Positions 6,984 to 15,890 of a DNA stretch of 54,221 bases are shown here, one piece after another. Made by a program: the position numbers and the translations under genes. The notes under the pieces are model-generated. The model was not told the origin of the DNA, did not search any database, and saw only the letters and a list, made by a program, of their open reading frames with translations. Location of the stretch: positions 1 through 54,221 of the forward strand of contig SYLY01000271.1 in NCBI GenBank assembly GCA_005808475.1. Direction: 5' to 3'. Origin of the DNA: Acidobacteriota bacterium. Its GTDB lineage: Bacteria; Acidobacteriota; Terriglobia; Bryobacterales; Bryobacteraceae. The first letter of the stretch is position 1, and every line of letters starts with the position of its first letter.

Positions 6984-8148
6984 GAAGGTTATTGTAAGAG
7001 AAGTGGCCCTCCCTCCGCTTGCCCTTCGCCTCGCGCTGAGCGGCGTGTTGGCGGTGGCGGCGTGGGATGTGGGCCGCAAGGCGCTAGCGGATTCGGCGTT
7101 TCGCGAGCAAACCCCCGAAGGGGTGGATCGAGCGATCGCGCTCGATGGGCGCGACACGCGGTTCCTCCTGGCCCGGTCGCTCCTGCTCGACCGTCAGGGC
7201 GCCGGCGCAACCCCGCCGCTCGAGCGCGCCGCCGAACTGTCGCCGCGCGACGACCTGATCTGGCAGCGGCTGGGACTCCAGCGGGAGCTCGAGGGGCGGA
7301 TCGAGGAGGCCGAACGATCGCTGCTCCGCGCCGCCGAACTCAGCCGCAAGTACGAGCCGCGGTGGACGCTCGCCAACTTCTATTTCCGCCAGGGCCGGCG
7401 CGACGAGTTCTGGAAATGGGCGCGCGCCGGGCTGGAAAGCGGCTGGCCGGATCCGAGGCCGCTCTTCGACCTCTGCCGGGCCCTCGAGTCGAACCTCGAG
7501 GAGGTGGAGCGAAAGGCCGTACCCGACAATCCGCGCATGAAGGTGCTGTTCGCTCTCTACCTGGCCGATCAGGGACGGCTCGACCTGGTGGAGGCGCGCG
7601 CGGCCGGGCTGGAGCCCCCCGGGGCCGAACTCGATGGGATCATGGCGCATCTGGTCGACCGGTTGCTGGCCGGGTATCGAACCCAGGCGGCCGATCACGT
7701 CCGGCGGACCTTGAACCGGCCGGAGCTTTTCGAGCGGCGTGGGTTCGATTGGTCGGGTCCGGCCGTGCGGACTCAGGCGGGATGGCGGATCGAGTGGAAC
7801 GGCGATCAGCCGGAGACGCTCGACGTGTTGGCGCGCATCGCGGCGGTGGACCCGGGCCGCCCGTACCGGCTCCGCTGGCGTTCGGAAACCCGGCTGAGCA
7901 GCCCCGCGGGCGCGCTCCGGAGTTCGGGTGTGCGGTGGATCGTTCAGGAGTGGACCCGCGAAGCCGCGCCCGTGGCCGCTTCCGGCGAACTGCCCGTGTC
8001 CGGCGGAGGCGGCGGCTCGGTCGAGTTCCGCGGCCCGCGCGTTGGCGGCGTGCGGTTGGCGCTCGAATACCGGCGCCCGTCCGGATCGATGCGCGCCGAG
8101 GGCGCCGTGGAAGTGATGCAGCTCGAGGTCGAGCCGGTCAGCCCTTGA
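6982..8148 (+). CDS. TPR protein with N-terminal membrane anchor
   Basis: This 388-residue protein begins with a hydrophobic segment (about 12-28, LALRLALSGVLAVAAWDV) that looks like an uncleaved anchor. Residues about 55-150 contain TPR-like helix pairs (RAAELSPRDDLIW, RAAELSRKYEPRW). The rest, about 230-388, is beta-rich and unrecognised. The ATG at 6982 shares CATG with the divergent FecR-like start; a GTG at 7003 preceded by AAGAGA is an alternative. Neither start leaves room for a promoter outside the neighbouring gene. The 3' end overlaps the convergent LarA-like gene by 11 bp. Confidence 0.68.
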   Translation: MKVIVREVALPPLALRLALSGVLAVAAWDVGRKALADSAFREQTPEGVDRAIALDGRDTRFLLARSLLLDRQGAGATPPLERAAELSPRDDLIWQRLGLQRELEGRIEEAERSLLRAAELSRKYEPRWTLANFYFRQGRRDEFWKWARAGLESGWPDPRPLFDLCRALESNLEEVERKAVPDNPRMKVLFALYLADQGRLDLVEARAAGLEPPGAELDGIMAHLVDRLLAGYRTQAADHVRRTLNRPELFERRGFDWSGPAVRTQAGWRIEWNGDQPETLDVLARIAAVDPGRPYRLRWRSETRLSSPAGALRSSGVRWIVQEWTREAAPVAASGELPVSGGGGGSVEFRGPRVGGVRLALEYRRPSGSMRAEGAVEVMQLEVEPVSP

Positions 8149-9688
8149 CGTTGATGTAGAAGAACGGCGGCAACGTCAGCGCCGCCACGTCGTCCCGGCC
8201 ATTGTCGCCGCGCGCCATCTCGAGCGCCACATTGATGTCCGCCGCCCACTGGACGCCCAGCCGCTTGCACGCCTTGTCGTCTTCCGGTCCCACGATGATC
8301 ACGTTTTTCAGGTACTTGAGCGGATAGGTGGCCCAATACCAGACGGTGAACGGGTGGAAGCCGTGGTGGGCGTACTTGTTTCGATAGCAGTCGATCAAGT
8401 ACGGATCGTAGGCGAACAGGTCCTGGAAGCGTTTCCGCATCTCGAACGGATCGGTTGTGGAGGGTAGCACCTCGTCGTAGAAGCGCATGTAGGCGGCGTG
8501 ATATTCGGGGTGGAACACTTCGTCCACCGGATTCATGATGATCACCGTGCCGCCGCGGCGGATCAGCGGCTTGTTGTAGAACCAGTTGAACACGTAGCCG
8601 AGCACGTCGCTGAGGACGAGCACGGGGTTGACGCGTGCATCCACCGCGTAGGGGCTCAGGTCCGGCAGTCCGAAGACGAGCGTGTCGTACTGGCGGGGTA
8701 CGTCGATCATCAACTGGTCGCGCAAGGCGGTCAGCGTATGGGGATGCACGGCGTCGATGGAGCCGGCGTTGATCGCCGTGGGCCGGTAGGCGCCGGGCAC
8801 GCTGCGCATGACCTTGCGGCGGGCCGTTTCGGGCAGCAGCTTCATCGATGCCGGCGTGGCGGACTGCAGCAGTTTGTCCAGCGGATTCGAAGCCGAGGGC
8901 GCCTTGCCGAGAAATTCGTTGTACCAAGGGTAGATCGCGTTGTTCATGGCGAACTCGATCACCATGATCTTCGTGTGTCCCGATATCAGCCGGCTGATGC
9001 GCTCGACGGACTCGTGCATGCGCGACCCGTCCGGCTGCATGACATGGGGGCACTCCCGGGTCATCTCCGGGTGGTGATGGTAGGCGATGGTCTTGTATCC
9101 GGCCAGTCCCACGCCGACGCTTTTGTGTCCGCCGTTGAGCGGGATCTGTACCGAGTCGACGTAGATGATGAGGTCGGCTTCCACGGCGTAGCTGGAGATC
9201 TCGACTTCCTCGCCGGCCTCCGTTTTGCCGAGGGAGGTCATGCGCGCCTTGTCCTCGGCGTCGAAATTGTCGAGCTGATGGGGGTAGAACTCCGCCATGA
9301 TGGCGTCGCCCAACATGTGGCGGAGTTCGTGCTCCTTCATCTTGCGATGCAAGGCGATGGCGCAGATCAGGCGGAGGTTCTTCTTCTGGACGCCGTACGA
9401 GTACAGCATCGGCAACAGCGCCTCGATGGCAAGCTGGCGGAAGTCGGGCTGGGCCTGGAGGGGGAAGGGCTGGCAATTGTCGTCGAACGCAATGAGGACA
9501 CGCGACTTGGAGTCGACCAGTTCCTTCAGCGGAGGCATTCCGAGCGGGTTTTCAAAGCAGCGCTTGACGTGCTCGCCGTAGGCCGAGAGCGGGATTCCGC
9601 GAATCGGCGGCTTGGGGTAGAGGACGTTGGAGCCCTCCGGCAGATCGACGGAGAGGATGTTGTTCCCCGAATACGTCAGGTATCGCAC
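8138..9688 (-). CDS. LarA-like (DUF2088) nickel-pincer racemase family protein
   Basis: A 516-residue protein starting at GTG 9688. Its middle matches the lactate racemase LarA N-terminal fold: a His-containing helix (IALHRKMKEHELRHMLG), FYPHQLDNFD, and a Lys/Gly segment followed by a His cluster (GGHKSVGVGLAG, AYHHHPEM). In LarA these Lys and His residues hold the Ni-pincer cofactor. It is longer than typical LarA (about 420-430), and no larB, larC or larE lies in the window, so the substrate is open. A TACAAT box 8 nt before the GTG (9697-9702) could make the transcript nearly leaderless. Confidence 0.8.
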   Translation of the reverse strand: MRYLTYSGNNILSVDLPEGSNVLYPKPPIRGIPLSAYGEHVKRCFENPLGMPPLKELVDSKSRVLIAFDDNCQPFPLQAQPDFRQLAIEALLPMLYSYGVQKKNLRLICAIALHRKMKEHELRHMLGDAIMAEFYPHQLDNFDAEDKARMTSLGKTEAGEEVEISSYAVEADLIIYVDSVQIPLNGGHKSVGVGLAGYKTIAYHHHPEMTRECPHVMQPDGSRMHESVERISRLISGHTKIMVIEFAMNNAIYPWYNEFLGKAPSASNPLDKLLQSATPASMKLLPETARRKVMRSVPGAYRPTAINAGSIDAVHPHTLTALRDQLMIDVPRQYDTLVFGLPDLSPYAVDARVNPVLVLSDVLGYVFNWFYNKPLIRRGGTVIIMNPVDEVFHPEYHAAYMRFYDEVLPSTTDPFEMRKRFQDLFAYDPYLIDCYRNKYAHHGFHPFTVWYWATYPLKYLKNVIIVGPEDDKACKRLGVQWAADINVALEMARGDNGRDDVAALTLPPFFYINVKG

Positions 9689-9780
9689 TTCGTGTCATTG
9701 TAGCCCGGGCGGCTCGCGTGACACGGAGCGCCCGCTTGCGTTACCCTCTCGAGTGGATCTGAGAGACGCGGAGGTGCAAG

Positions 9781-11100
9781 ATGAATCGCAGGGATCTGAT
9801 CAAGTCGGCCGGCTGGCTGGCCGCCGGGCGCGCCATGGGCGCTCAGGGCGGTGGAAAGCCCAACATCGTATTCATCCTGGCGGACGATCTCGGCATCGGG
9901 AACGCCGGCTGCTACGGCGGCAACGCGCGGACGCCGAATATCGACCGGCTGGCGCGCGAGGGAGTCCGCTTCAACAACGCCTACACGGCGCCTCTGTGCG
10001 GTCCCTCGCGAGCGCTCATCCTCACCGGGCGCTACGCATTCCGGACCGGCGCCACCAACCAGGACGCCACCGGTCTCATGAAGCCAACCGTGGAAACCAT
10101 GATGCCCAGGATCCTGAAGGACGCGGGCTACGCGTCCACCGCGATCGGCAAATGGGGGCAGCTTCCGCTCGGGCCGGCGGAGTGGGGATTCGACGAGCAC
10201 TTGAAGTTCTCCGGCAGCGGAATCTATTGGAACACCCAGGCCAAGGGGAAGACCTACCTGGTGAACGGGCAGGTGAAGGCTCTCCGCGACAAGGAGTACC
10301 TGCCCGGCACGATGCACGACCACCTGGCCGATTTCATCACCCGGAATCGCGAGCGGCCGTTCTACGCCTACTACTCGATGTCCCACGTGCATGCGGAAAT
10401 CCTGCCCACTCCGGACAGCCCTCCCGATAGCAAGGATCTCTACGGCGACAACATCCGCTACATGGACAAGCTGGTGGGCAAGCTGGTGGACCATCTCGAC
10501 CGTCTGAAGCTGCGCGACAACACGCTGATCGTCTTTACCGGCGACAACGGAACCGGCGGCGGCTACGCGGGCCTGTCCACGGTGCGCGGCCGGCGTCTGT
10601 CGGGCGAGAAAGGCTCGATGCTCGAAGGCGGAGCGCTGGTTCCGCTGATCGCCAACTGGCCGGGTCACACACCGGCGGGCCAAGTCACTAGTGACTTGGT
10701 GGACTCCACCGATTTCCTTCCCACGTTCGCGGAACTGGCCGGCGCCAAGCCGCCCACGGGCGCCGTGATCGACGGCCATAGCTTCGCGCCGCTGTTGCAC
10801 GGCCGGAAAGGACAGCCGCGCGACTCCGTCTTCATCCAGTTGGCCCGCCAATGGTACGCGCGGGATGCCGGATGGAAGTTGAATCAGGACGGGGCGCTGT
10901 TCGACATGAGCCGTGCGCCGTTCGAGGAGCCTCGCGTGGCGGACGATACGAAGGACCCCGCCGCCATCCGGGCTCGCCAGCGGCTGAAGGCCACCCTGGA
11001 CAAGCTGAATCCGGCGGGCGGGATTCAGGATCGGGGGGACGGCACCGGCCGGCACGCAAGCCGCGAGTCGAACCGGAAAAAAAAGAAGCGGGACCGTTGA
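9781..11100 (+). CDS. Tat-exported sulfatase (arylsulfatase family)
   Basis: A 439-residue protein with GGAGGT before the ATG. Residues 1-22 carry a twin-arginine signal (MNRRDLIKSAG). PNIVFILADD provides metal-binding Asp residues. The formylglycine motif C-x-P-S-R is intact (CGPSR, Cys73) and GKWG and TGDNG match later conserved boxes. Type I sulfatases hydrolyse sulfate esters, typically of polysaccharides, in the periplasm; Cys must first be oxidised to formylglycine. The last residues (KKKKRDR) are unusual because their codons form the A-tract and first stem arm of a terminator used by the opposite strand. Divergent from the LarA-like gene. Confidence 0.9.
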   Translation: MNRRDLIKSAGWLAAGRAMGAQGGGKPNIVFILADDLGIGNAGCYGGNARTPNIDRLAREGVRFNNAYTAPLCGPSRALILTGRYAFRTGATNQDATGLMKPTVETMMPRILKDAGYASTAIGKWGQLPLGPAEWGFDEHLKFSGSGIYWNTQAKGKTYLVNGQVKALRDKEYLPGTMHDHLADFITRNRERPFYAYYSMSHVHAEILPTPDSPPDSKDLYGDNIRYMDKLVGKLVDHLDRLKLRDNTLIVFTGDNGTGGGYAGLSTVRGRRLSGEKGSMLEGGALVPLIANWPGHTPAGQVTSDLVDSTDFLPTFAELAGAKPPTGAVIDGHSFAPLLHGRKGQPRDSVFIQLARQWYARDAGWKLNQDGALFDMSRAPFEEPRVADDTKDPAAIRARQRLKATLDKLNPAGGIQDRGDGTGRHASRESNRKKKKRDR

Positions 11101-11110
11101 GGTCCCGCTT
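11077..11110 (-). terminator. Strong rho-independent terminator of the TonB operon
   Basis: A perfect 10-bp stem (AAGCGGGACC at 11086-11095 with GGTCCCGCTT at 11101-11110) has a 5-nt loop. Read on the minus strand it is followed by C and then eight T (A-tract at 11077-11084). It lies 31 bp past the stop of the 11141-14359 gene. On the plus strand no T-tract follows. Confidence 0.9.
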
Positions 11111-11140
11111 CCGGGGTTGCCGCCTAGCCGGGCGGATCCG

Positions 11141-14100
11141 CTAGAACACGATCTTCGCGCCGAACTGGACCACGCGTGCTTCCACTGTCGTGCCGCGGAT
11201 CTTGCCGACCGCCGCCGGAGTGGAAATGTTGCCATTCGGATTGCTGAAGCTCGGATGATTGGGGAGGTTGAAGAACTCCGTCCGGAACTGGAAGTAGCGC
11301 CCTTCGCCGAAGGCAACGTCCTTCAGCAAGCTGATATCGACGATCCTCTGTCCGGGCCCCCATAGTTGGTTGCGCGAAGCGTTGCCGAAGGTGAACGGCG
11401 CGGGAGCCGAGAAGGCGCTCGCGTTGAACCAGCCCTCGATGTTCTTCGTCGCCGGGTAGAGATCGCCCGCCACCTGATTGGGACGGGTAGCCGTCCAGCC
11501 GACTTGCGTCGGAACGAATCCCACCGAGAACGGGCTGCCGCCGCGGAACTGCAGAACCGACGCGACGCTCCATCCGCCCACGATCTTGCCCGCCACGCCC
11601 GTCAAATTGCCCGCCATCGCCTTGCCCGGCCCGAACGGTAGTTCGTAGTGCGCCGAGGTGTAGGCCACGTGGCGGCGGATCTGATCGCCGTTGCCGCGGT
11701 CGAGCGACGCGTCATACGGATTCTGCGGCGTGCCCACGATCGGCACGTTGTCCAGCGTCTTGTTCAGCGTGTAGTTGGTCTGGAACATCAGCCCGTTGCG
11801 GAACCTGCGGGTCACTTCCACCTGGAGTTGATGCGTGGTGGAGCTGCCGTTGGTGTCGAGCGTTGAAATCGAAGCGAACGGCTGGAACGGACGCCGCGTC
11901 TGGATCACGCCGGCGGCCTGCACTACCGGCAGGTTCCGTTCGTAGACGTACCACGGCACGCTGGTGCCCTTGTTGCCGAGGTAGGTGACGCGCAGGCCCA
12001 TTTCCGCGCCGATCTCGCGCTCCAGGGTCAGGTTCCACTGCTGCGAGTAGGTGTTGGTAATGCGGCGGTTGACGGCGGTGATGTTCGGGTTCGGCGATAT
12101 CGCGCCGCCGCCCGGGAACGGATTGGCGAGCGTCAAGGACGGCGTCGTCGCGCCGCTCTCGAAATTCTCCGAAAGCTGGAACGGTGTGTTGGTGAGCGAG
12201 ATCTGCCGGATGCCGATGTACACCGGGATGATGTTGTAAAAGATCCCGTAACCGCCGCGGATCACGGACTTGGTGTCGTTGAACGGCCGGTAGGCGAATC
12301 CGATGCGGGGTCCGAAGTTGTTGTGGTCGGCCGTGATTACGTCCTTGCCCCAGCCATTGGCTTCCGATCCCACGAACGGATAAGCCTGCAATAGGCGCGG
12401 GATGGCGAGCCGCGGAGTCTGCCCGCCTTCGGTGCGGATCACGTACTTGCCGTTGCCGAAGTCGAAGTTGGCGAACGATCCGTCGCGTTCCTGGGTCTGG
12501 GTCTGCAACGTGTAGCGGACGCCGAGGTTCAGCGTCAGGCGCGACGATACTTTCCAGTCGTCCTGCACATAGGCGCCGTAGCGTGTGCTGTAGAGCAGGT
12601 TGACCAGACTCGGCGTGGCACGGACCGCCATGGCGGGGAAGCCGAGCAGGAAGTCGGCGTAGGCGCCGCCGAAGCCGGTGTTGGAATACCGGTTGTTGAA
12701 AGTGAAGCTGCCGAACTGGCCACCGCCCGCCGACGGATTCGAGGAGACGCGCCCGAATCCGATGTCGACGCCGGCCTTCATCGTGTGCGCGCCGCGGACG
12801 TAGCTGAAGTTGTCGGTGAACTGGTTGGTGATCTGGGGAGCGCGATCGGATCCGCCGGAGTCGCCGATGCCGCTGAAGTTGATAATGCCGATGCTCGGCA
12901 GTCCGCCGATCGGCAGGGGCTTGTACAGACCGGGGAACAGCGAGGACGGATCGAAGTCGGTGTTCTGGCCGATGCGGATGGAGGCGTGGTTGAAGTAGGC
13001 GAAGCGGAACTCGTTGTTCATCCGGCTGTTGATCAGCCGGTTGTACGTCAGCCCGGCGGACTTGGTGATGTAGCCGCCGTCGGAGAAGTTGCCGTACCGC
13101 CGGTTGCCGCCGTTGAAGACGAAGTAGGGCGAGCCCTTCGAGTAGCTGCTCACGAAGTTCAGCGAGTTCGACGAGTTCAGATTGTGGTCGATGCGCGCCG
13201 TGTAGCGGTTCACTCCGATAATGTTGGGAACCGTGTCGAAGAAGTTCACACCCGTCCCCGCGACGTTGGTGCCCGCGCTATTCGGCAGCGGCACGAACTC
13301 GAGCAGTTTGGCGGACCGGGCGTCGATCCGGCTGGCGGGGATCCGGTTGTTGGCGATCGGCGCGCCGCCCAGAGGATCGTTCATCTGGGCCAGACCGGTG
13401 AAGTCTCCCTGGCGCATCGCGGCGGTGCCGTAGGAGAGCGCGGCGGTCGACGACTGGCGCTGCCGCAGCCCTTCGTACGAACCGAAGAAGAACGTCTTGT
13501 TCTTGATCACGGGTCCGCCGCCCGTGGCGCCGAACTCGTTGCGGTTGAACGGAGGGCGCGGCACATTGTTCGCGTTGGAGAAGTACGCGTTGGCCGACAG
13601 CGCCTTGTTCCGGTTGAACTCGAACAACGATCCGTGGAACTGGTTGGAGCCCGACTTGGTGATGATCGACACCGCCGCCGATCCATCATGCTCGGCCTTG
13701 GCATTGTTGGTTTCGATCTTGAATTCCTGAATCGTGTCGATAGACGGCGTGGTCGACAAAGCGGTGCGGTAGGAATACGCGGCGCCGCCGTTGCCCTGAT
13801 CGTTGAAGTAAACGCCGTCGATCGTGAAAAAATTGCCGCCCCAGTGGAGAGAACCGGCCAGCTTGGGGTTCGACGGAGAGTCGGAGGTGTTGCCCGCCGT
13901 GATGAGAATCAGGCGGTCCAGCGTGCGGCCGTTCAAGGGCAGCGTTACCACGGTCCGCGAGTCGATGTTGGCGGCAACCGAGGAACTTTCCGATTGCACC
14001 ACCGGAGGAGCCGCGCTGACGTTGACGCTTTGCTCGACGGCGCCCGGTTCCAGGCGGATATCGGCGCGGACGGTCTGATTCAGAAGCAGGCGGATTCCCG

Positions 14101-14359
14101 TCACGTCGACGCTCCGGAAGCCCGCGAATTCGGCGCGTACCACGTAGGTGGCGGCCTGGAGGTTCGGCAACGAATAGTCGCCGTTGGTATTGGATTGGGT
14201 GTCGAACGACACGCCGGTGCCGCTGTTGGTCACGCGAATCTTGACACCGGCGATGACCGCGCCCGATGTGTCGGTGACCGTTCCCACCAAGGTTCCCGAG
14301 GTGCTTTGCGCGAACGCGAGGATCGCGCAGAGGATGGACAGACAGATGTTTCTTATCAT
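11141..14359 (-). CDS. Oar-like TonB-dependent receptor with carboxypeptidase-regulatory domain
   Basis: A 1072-residue outer-membrane protein. Signal peptide 1-18 (ends AFAQ). A carboxypeptidase-regulatory-like beta-sandwich (about 20-105, GTVTDTSGAVIAGVKI) is followed by a plug (LPLNGRTLDRLI; FTIDGVYFND) and a long beta-barrel ending in Phe (AKIVF), the usual OMP C-terminal signal. This is the Oar-like receptor type greatly expanded in Acidobacteria and thought to import carbohydrates, peptides or chelates with TonB/ExbBD. It is the last gene of the minus-strand operon, 25 bp after the cytochrome gene, and its transcript ends at the hairpin at 11086-11110. Substrate unknown. Confidence 0.92.
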   Translation of the reverse strand: MIRNICLSILCAILAFAQSTSGTLVGTVTDTSGAVIAGVKIRVTNSGTGVSFDTQSNTNGDYSLPNLQAATYVVRAEFAGFRSVDVTGIRLLLNQTVRADIRLEPGAVEQSVNVSAAPPVVQSESSSVAANIDSRTVVTLPLNGRTLDRLILITAGNTSDSPSNPKLAGSLHWGGNFFTIDGVYFNDQGNGGAAYSYRTALSTTPSIDTIQEFKIETNNAKAEHDGSAAVSIITKSGSNQFHGSLFEFNRNKALSANAYFSNANNVPRPPFNRNEFGATGGGPVIKNKTFFFGSYEGLRQRQSSTAALSYGTAAMRQGDFTGLAQMNDPLGGAPIANNRIPASRIDARSAKLLEFVPLPNSAGTNVAGTGVNFFDTVPNIIGVNRYTARIDHNLNSSNSLNFVSSYSKGSPYFVFNGGNRRYGNFSDGGYITKSAGLTYNRLINSRMNNEFRFAYFNHASIRIGQNTDFDPSSLFPGLYKPLPIGGLPSIGIINFSGIGDSGGSDRAPQITNQFTDNFSYVRGAHTMKAGVDIGFGRVSSNPSAGGGQFGSFTFNNRYSNTGFGGAYADFLLGFPAMAVRATPSLVNLLYSTRYGAYVQDDWKVSSRLTLNLGVRYTLQTQTQERDGSFANFDFGNGKYVIRTEGGQTPRLAIPRLLQAYPFVGSEANGWGKDVITADHNNFGPRIGFAYRPFNDTKSVIRGGYGIFYNIIPVYIGIRQISLTNTPFQLSENFESGATTPSLTLANPFPGGGAISPNPNITAVNRRITNTYSQQWNLTLEREIGAEMGLRVTYLGNKGTSVPWYVYERNLPVVQAAGVIQTRRPFQPFASISTLDTNGSSTTHQLQVEVTRRFRNGLMFQTNYTLNKTLDNVPIVGTPQNPYDASLDRGNGDQIRRHVAYTSAHYELPFGPGKAMAGNLTGVAGKIVGGWSVASVLQFRGGSPFSVGFVPTQVGWTATRPNQVAGDLYPATKNIEGWFNASAFSAPAPFTFGNASRNQLWGPGQRIVDISLLKDVAFGEGRYFQFRTEFFNLPNHPSFSNPNGNISTPAAVGKIRGTTVEARVVQFGAKIVF

Positions 14360-14384
14360 GTTTTAACGCCCCGAAGGCTTGCCG

Positions 14385-15890
14385 CTATTTTATCTCAATA
14401 GAGAAACCAGCCGGGGCCAGCCCGGCCAGCGCCACGCGCGCCTCGGCGAAATCGGGCTGAAGCCGGATCGCTTCCCGGAACGCGGCGGCTGCCTCCTCTT
14501 TTCGCTCCGCCACCCGGTACGCCTCCCCGAGATTGAACCACGTCAGCGAATGATCGGGGTTGGCGGTTCGGCCCGCCTCGAGCAAGCGGATCGCTTCCGC
14601 CGTGGCTCCCGCCGATCCGCGGAGCACCGCCGCCGTGTTGATGGCTCCGGCGTGCGATGGATCCAGCCGTAATGCGCGATCCAGCGCGGCCTGCGACTCC
14701 TTGGTTCGGCCCAGGCGGAACAGCACGTTCCCCAAGGCGGCCCAAGTCTGCCCCTCGTCCGGCGCCAGCCGAAGCCGCCGCCGGTAGAGATCGGCCATGT
14801 CCGCCGATGGTTGGCGCGCGTTCGCGATTCGCAGCGAGAGGTCGTCCACCGGCGTGTGGAAGCCTACCAACGGCCCGGCGTAGGAGCGGTGGTCCTCGCG
14901 GGCGGGCTCCTCGTACGTCGAACTCCGGCGGATCCAGTGATCGGTCATCGCCACGTGGATGGCGTCGCGGGTGCGCCGCTTGGGCATGTGGCATCCCACG
15001 CAGTCCGTCCGCTCGCGCGAGTGCGCCGAGTCGTGACACGCGGCGCAGGAGCCGTCGCGAACGCGCGCCGCGTGCGGATCGTGGCAAGTGGTGCACGTCA
15101 TCCGTCCTTGCGACTTCGTGAAGCAGGCCGACCGCAGCAGCCGGTATCCGGCGTGGTTGATGTCGAGGCGCGACTCCGCTGGGTCCGTCCGGTCGAAGTA
15201 GAGCTTGAAGTTCGCCAGGGGCTCGCCCGGCCGGAACGAGAACGCCGCGCGGCCCGGCTGCCGGAGCGAATCGGTGAATCCGCTGGACGCGGTTTCCAGA
15301 TGACATTGCAGGCAGATGTCGAGCTGCCGCGCCGGCGCGAGCGAAGCGGGGTTGAGGATCGATCCGCGCCCGGGCTTGGCGAGATGGCGCGAGGCATCGC
15401 CGTGGCAGCGGCCGCACCCGATCGGCGCCGGTTGCGGCGAGTCCGAATGGCAGGACAGGCAGGACTCGTTCACCTCCCGCCGCATGTCGAAGTGATCTGG
15501 CCGGTCATAGCCGGGAGACATCGCGTACACGCGTTCCTGGCTGTACCAGCTCACCGGCAGTTCGATCAACTGGCCGGCGGAATTGCGGCTGGCGTAGGTG
15601 ATCGCGTGGTTGCCGGATCCGATGGCCCAGTCGATCCGCTTCTCGACGGTGTTGATCTCCTGTCCGCGCGCGGACAGTTGATGGCGTCGCATCGCGCCGT
15701 CGCGAATCGTGTAGTGGCGGTTGGAGAGCTTGTGAAAACAGGTCCCCGGAGACGGCGAAGGCCGCTCCATGACGGAGCGGCCCATGCCGGTTTTCGAAAA
15801 CGCCTCCGCGATGGCGGCGTGGCAATCGCGGCAGTCGGCGGCGAGCGCGCTAGAACTGAATGCGAGCGCCCACCATGAAGTTGCGTTCAT
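14385..15890 (-). CDS. Heptaheme c-type cytochrome with TPR domain
   Basis: A 501-residue exported protein (signal to about Ala18, SSSALAA). Seven CxxCH haem-binding motifs are visible: CRDCH, CLSCH, CGRCH, CLQCH, CTTCH, CAACH and CVGCH, all before about residue 310. Three TPR motifs cover about 375-490. The multihaem part resembles NrfA/hydroxylamine-oxidoreductase-related cytochromes of the 'cytochrome c3/c554' kind, and TPR fusions are frequent in Acidobacteria. It should transfer electrons in the periplasm, possibly inside a complex built by the TPRs. The ATG at 15890 overlaps the upstream TonB receptor gene by 41 bp, and the second receptor follows after 25 bp: a receptor-cytochrome-receptor operon. 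Confidence 0.9.
   Translation of the reverse strand: MNATSWWALAFSSSALAADCRDCHAAIAEAFSKTGMGRSVMERPSPSPGTCFHKLSNRHYTIRDGAMRRHQLSARGQEINTVEKRIDWAIGSGNHAITYASRNSAGQLIELPVSWYSQERVYAMSPGYDRPDHFDMRREVNESCLSCHSDSPQPAPIGCGRCHGDASRHLAKPGRGSILNPASLAPARQLDICLQCHLETASSGFTDSLRQPGRAAFSFRPGEPLANFKLYFDRTDPAESRLDINHAGYRLLRSACFTKSQGRMTCTTCHDPHAARVRDGSCAACHDSAHSRERTDCVGCHMPKRRTRDAIHVAMTDHWIRRSSTYEEPAREDHRSYAGPLVGFHTPVDDLSLRIANARQPSADMADLYRRRLRLAPDEGQTWAALGNVLFRLGRTKESQAALDRALRLDPSHAGAINTAAVLRGSAGATAEAIRLLEAGRTANPDHSLTWFNLGEAYRVAERKEEAAAAFREAIRLQPDFAEARVALAGLAPAGFSIEIK

Noticed and set aside
12785..14401. Long plus-strand open frame opposite the second TonB receptor (538 codons)
   Set aside because: Val/Gly/Arg-rich shadow of a GC-rich receptor gene; no domain, no RBS.
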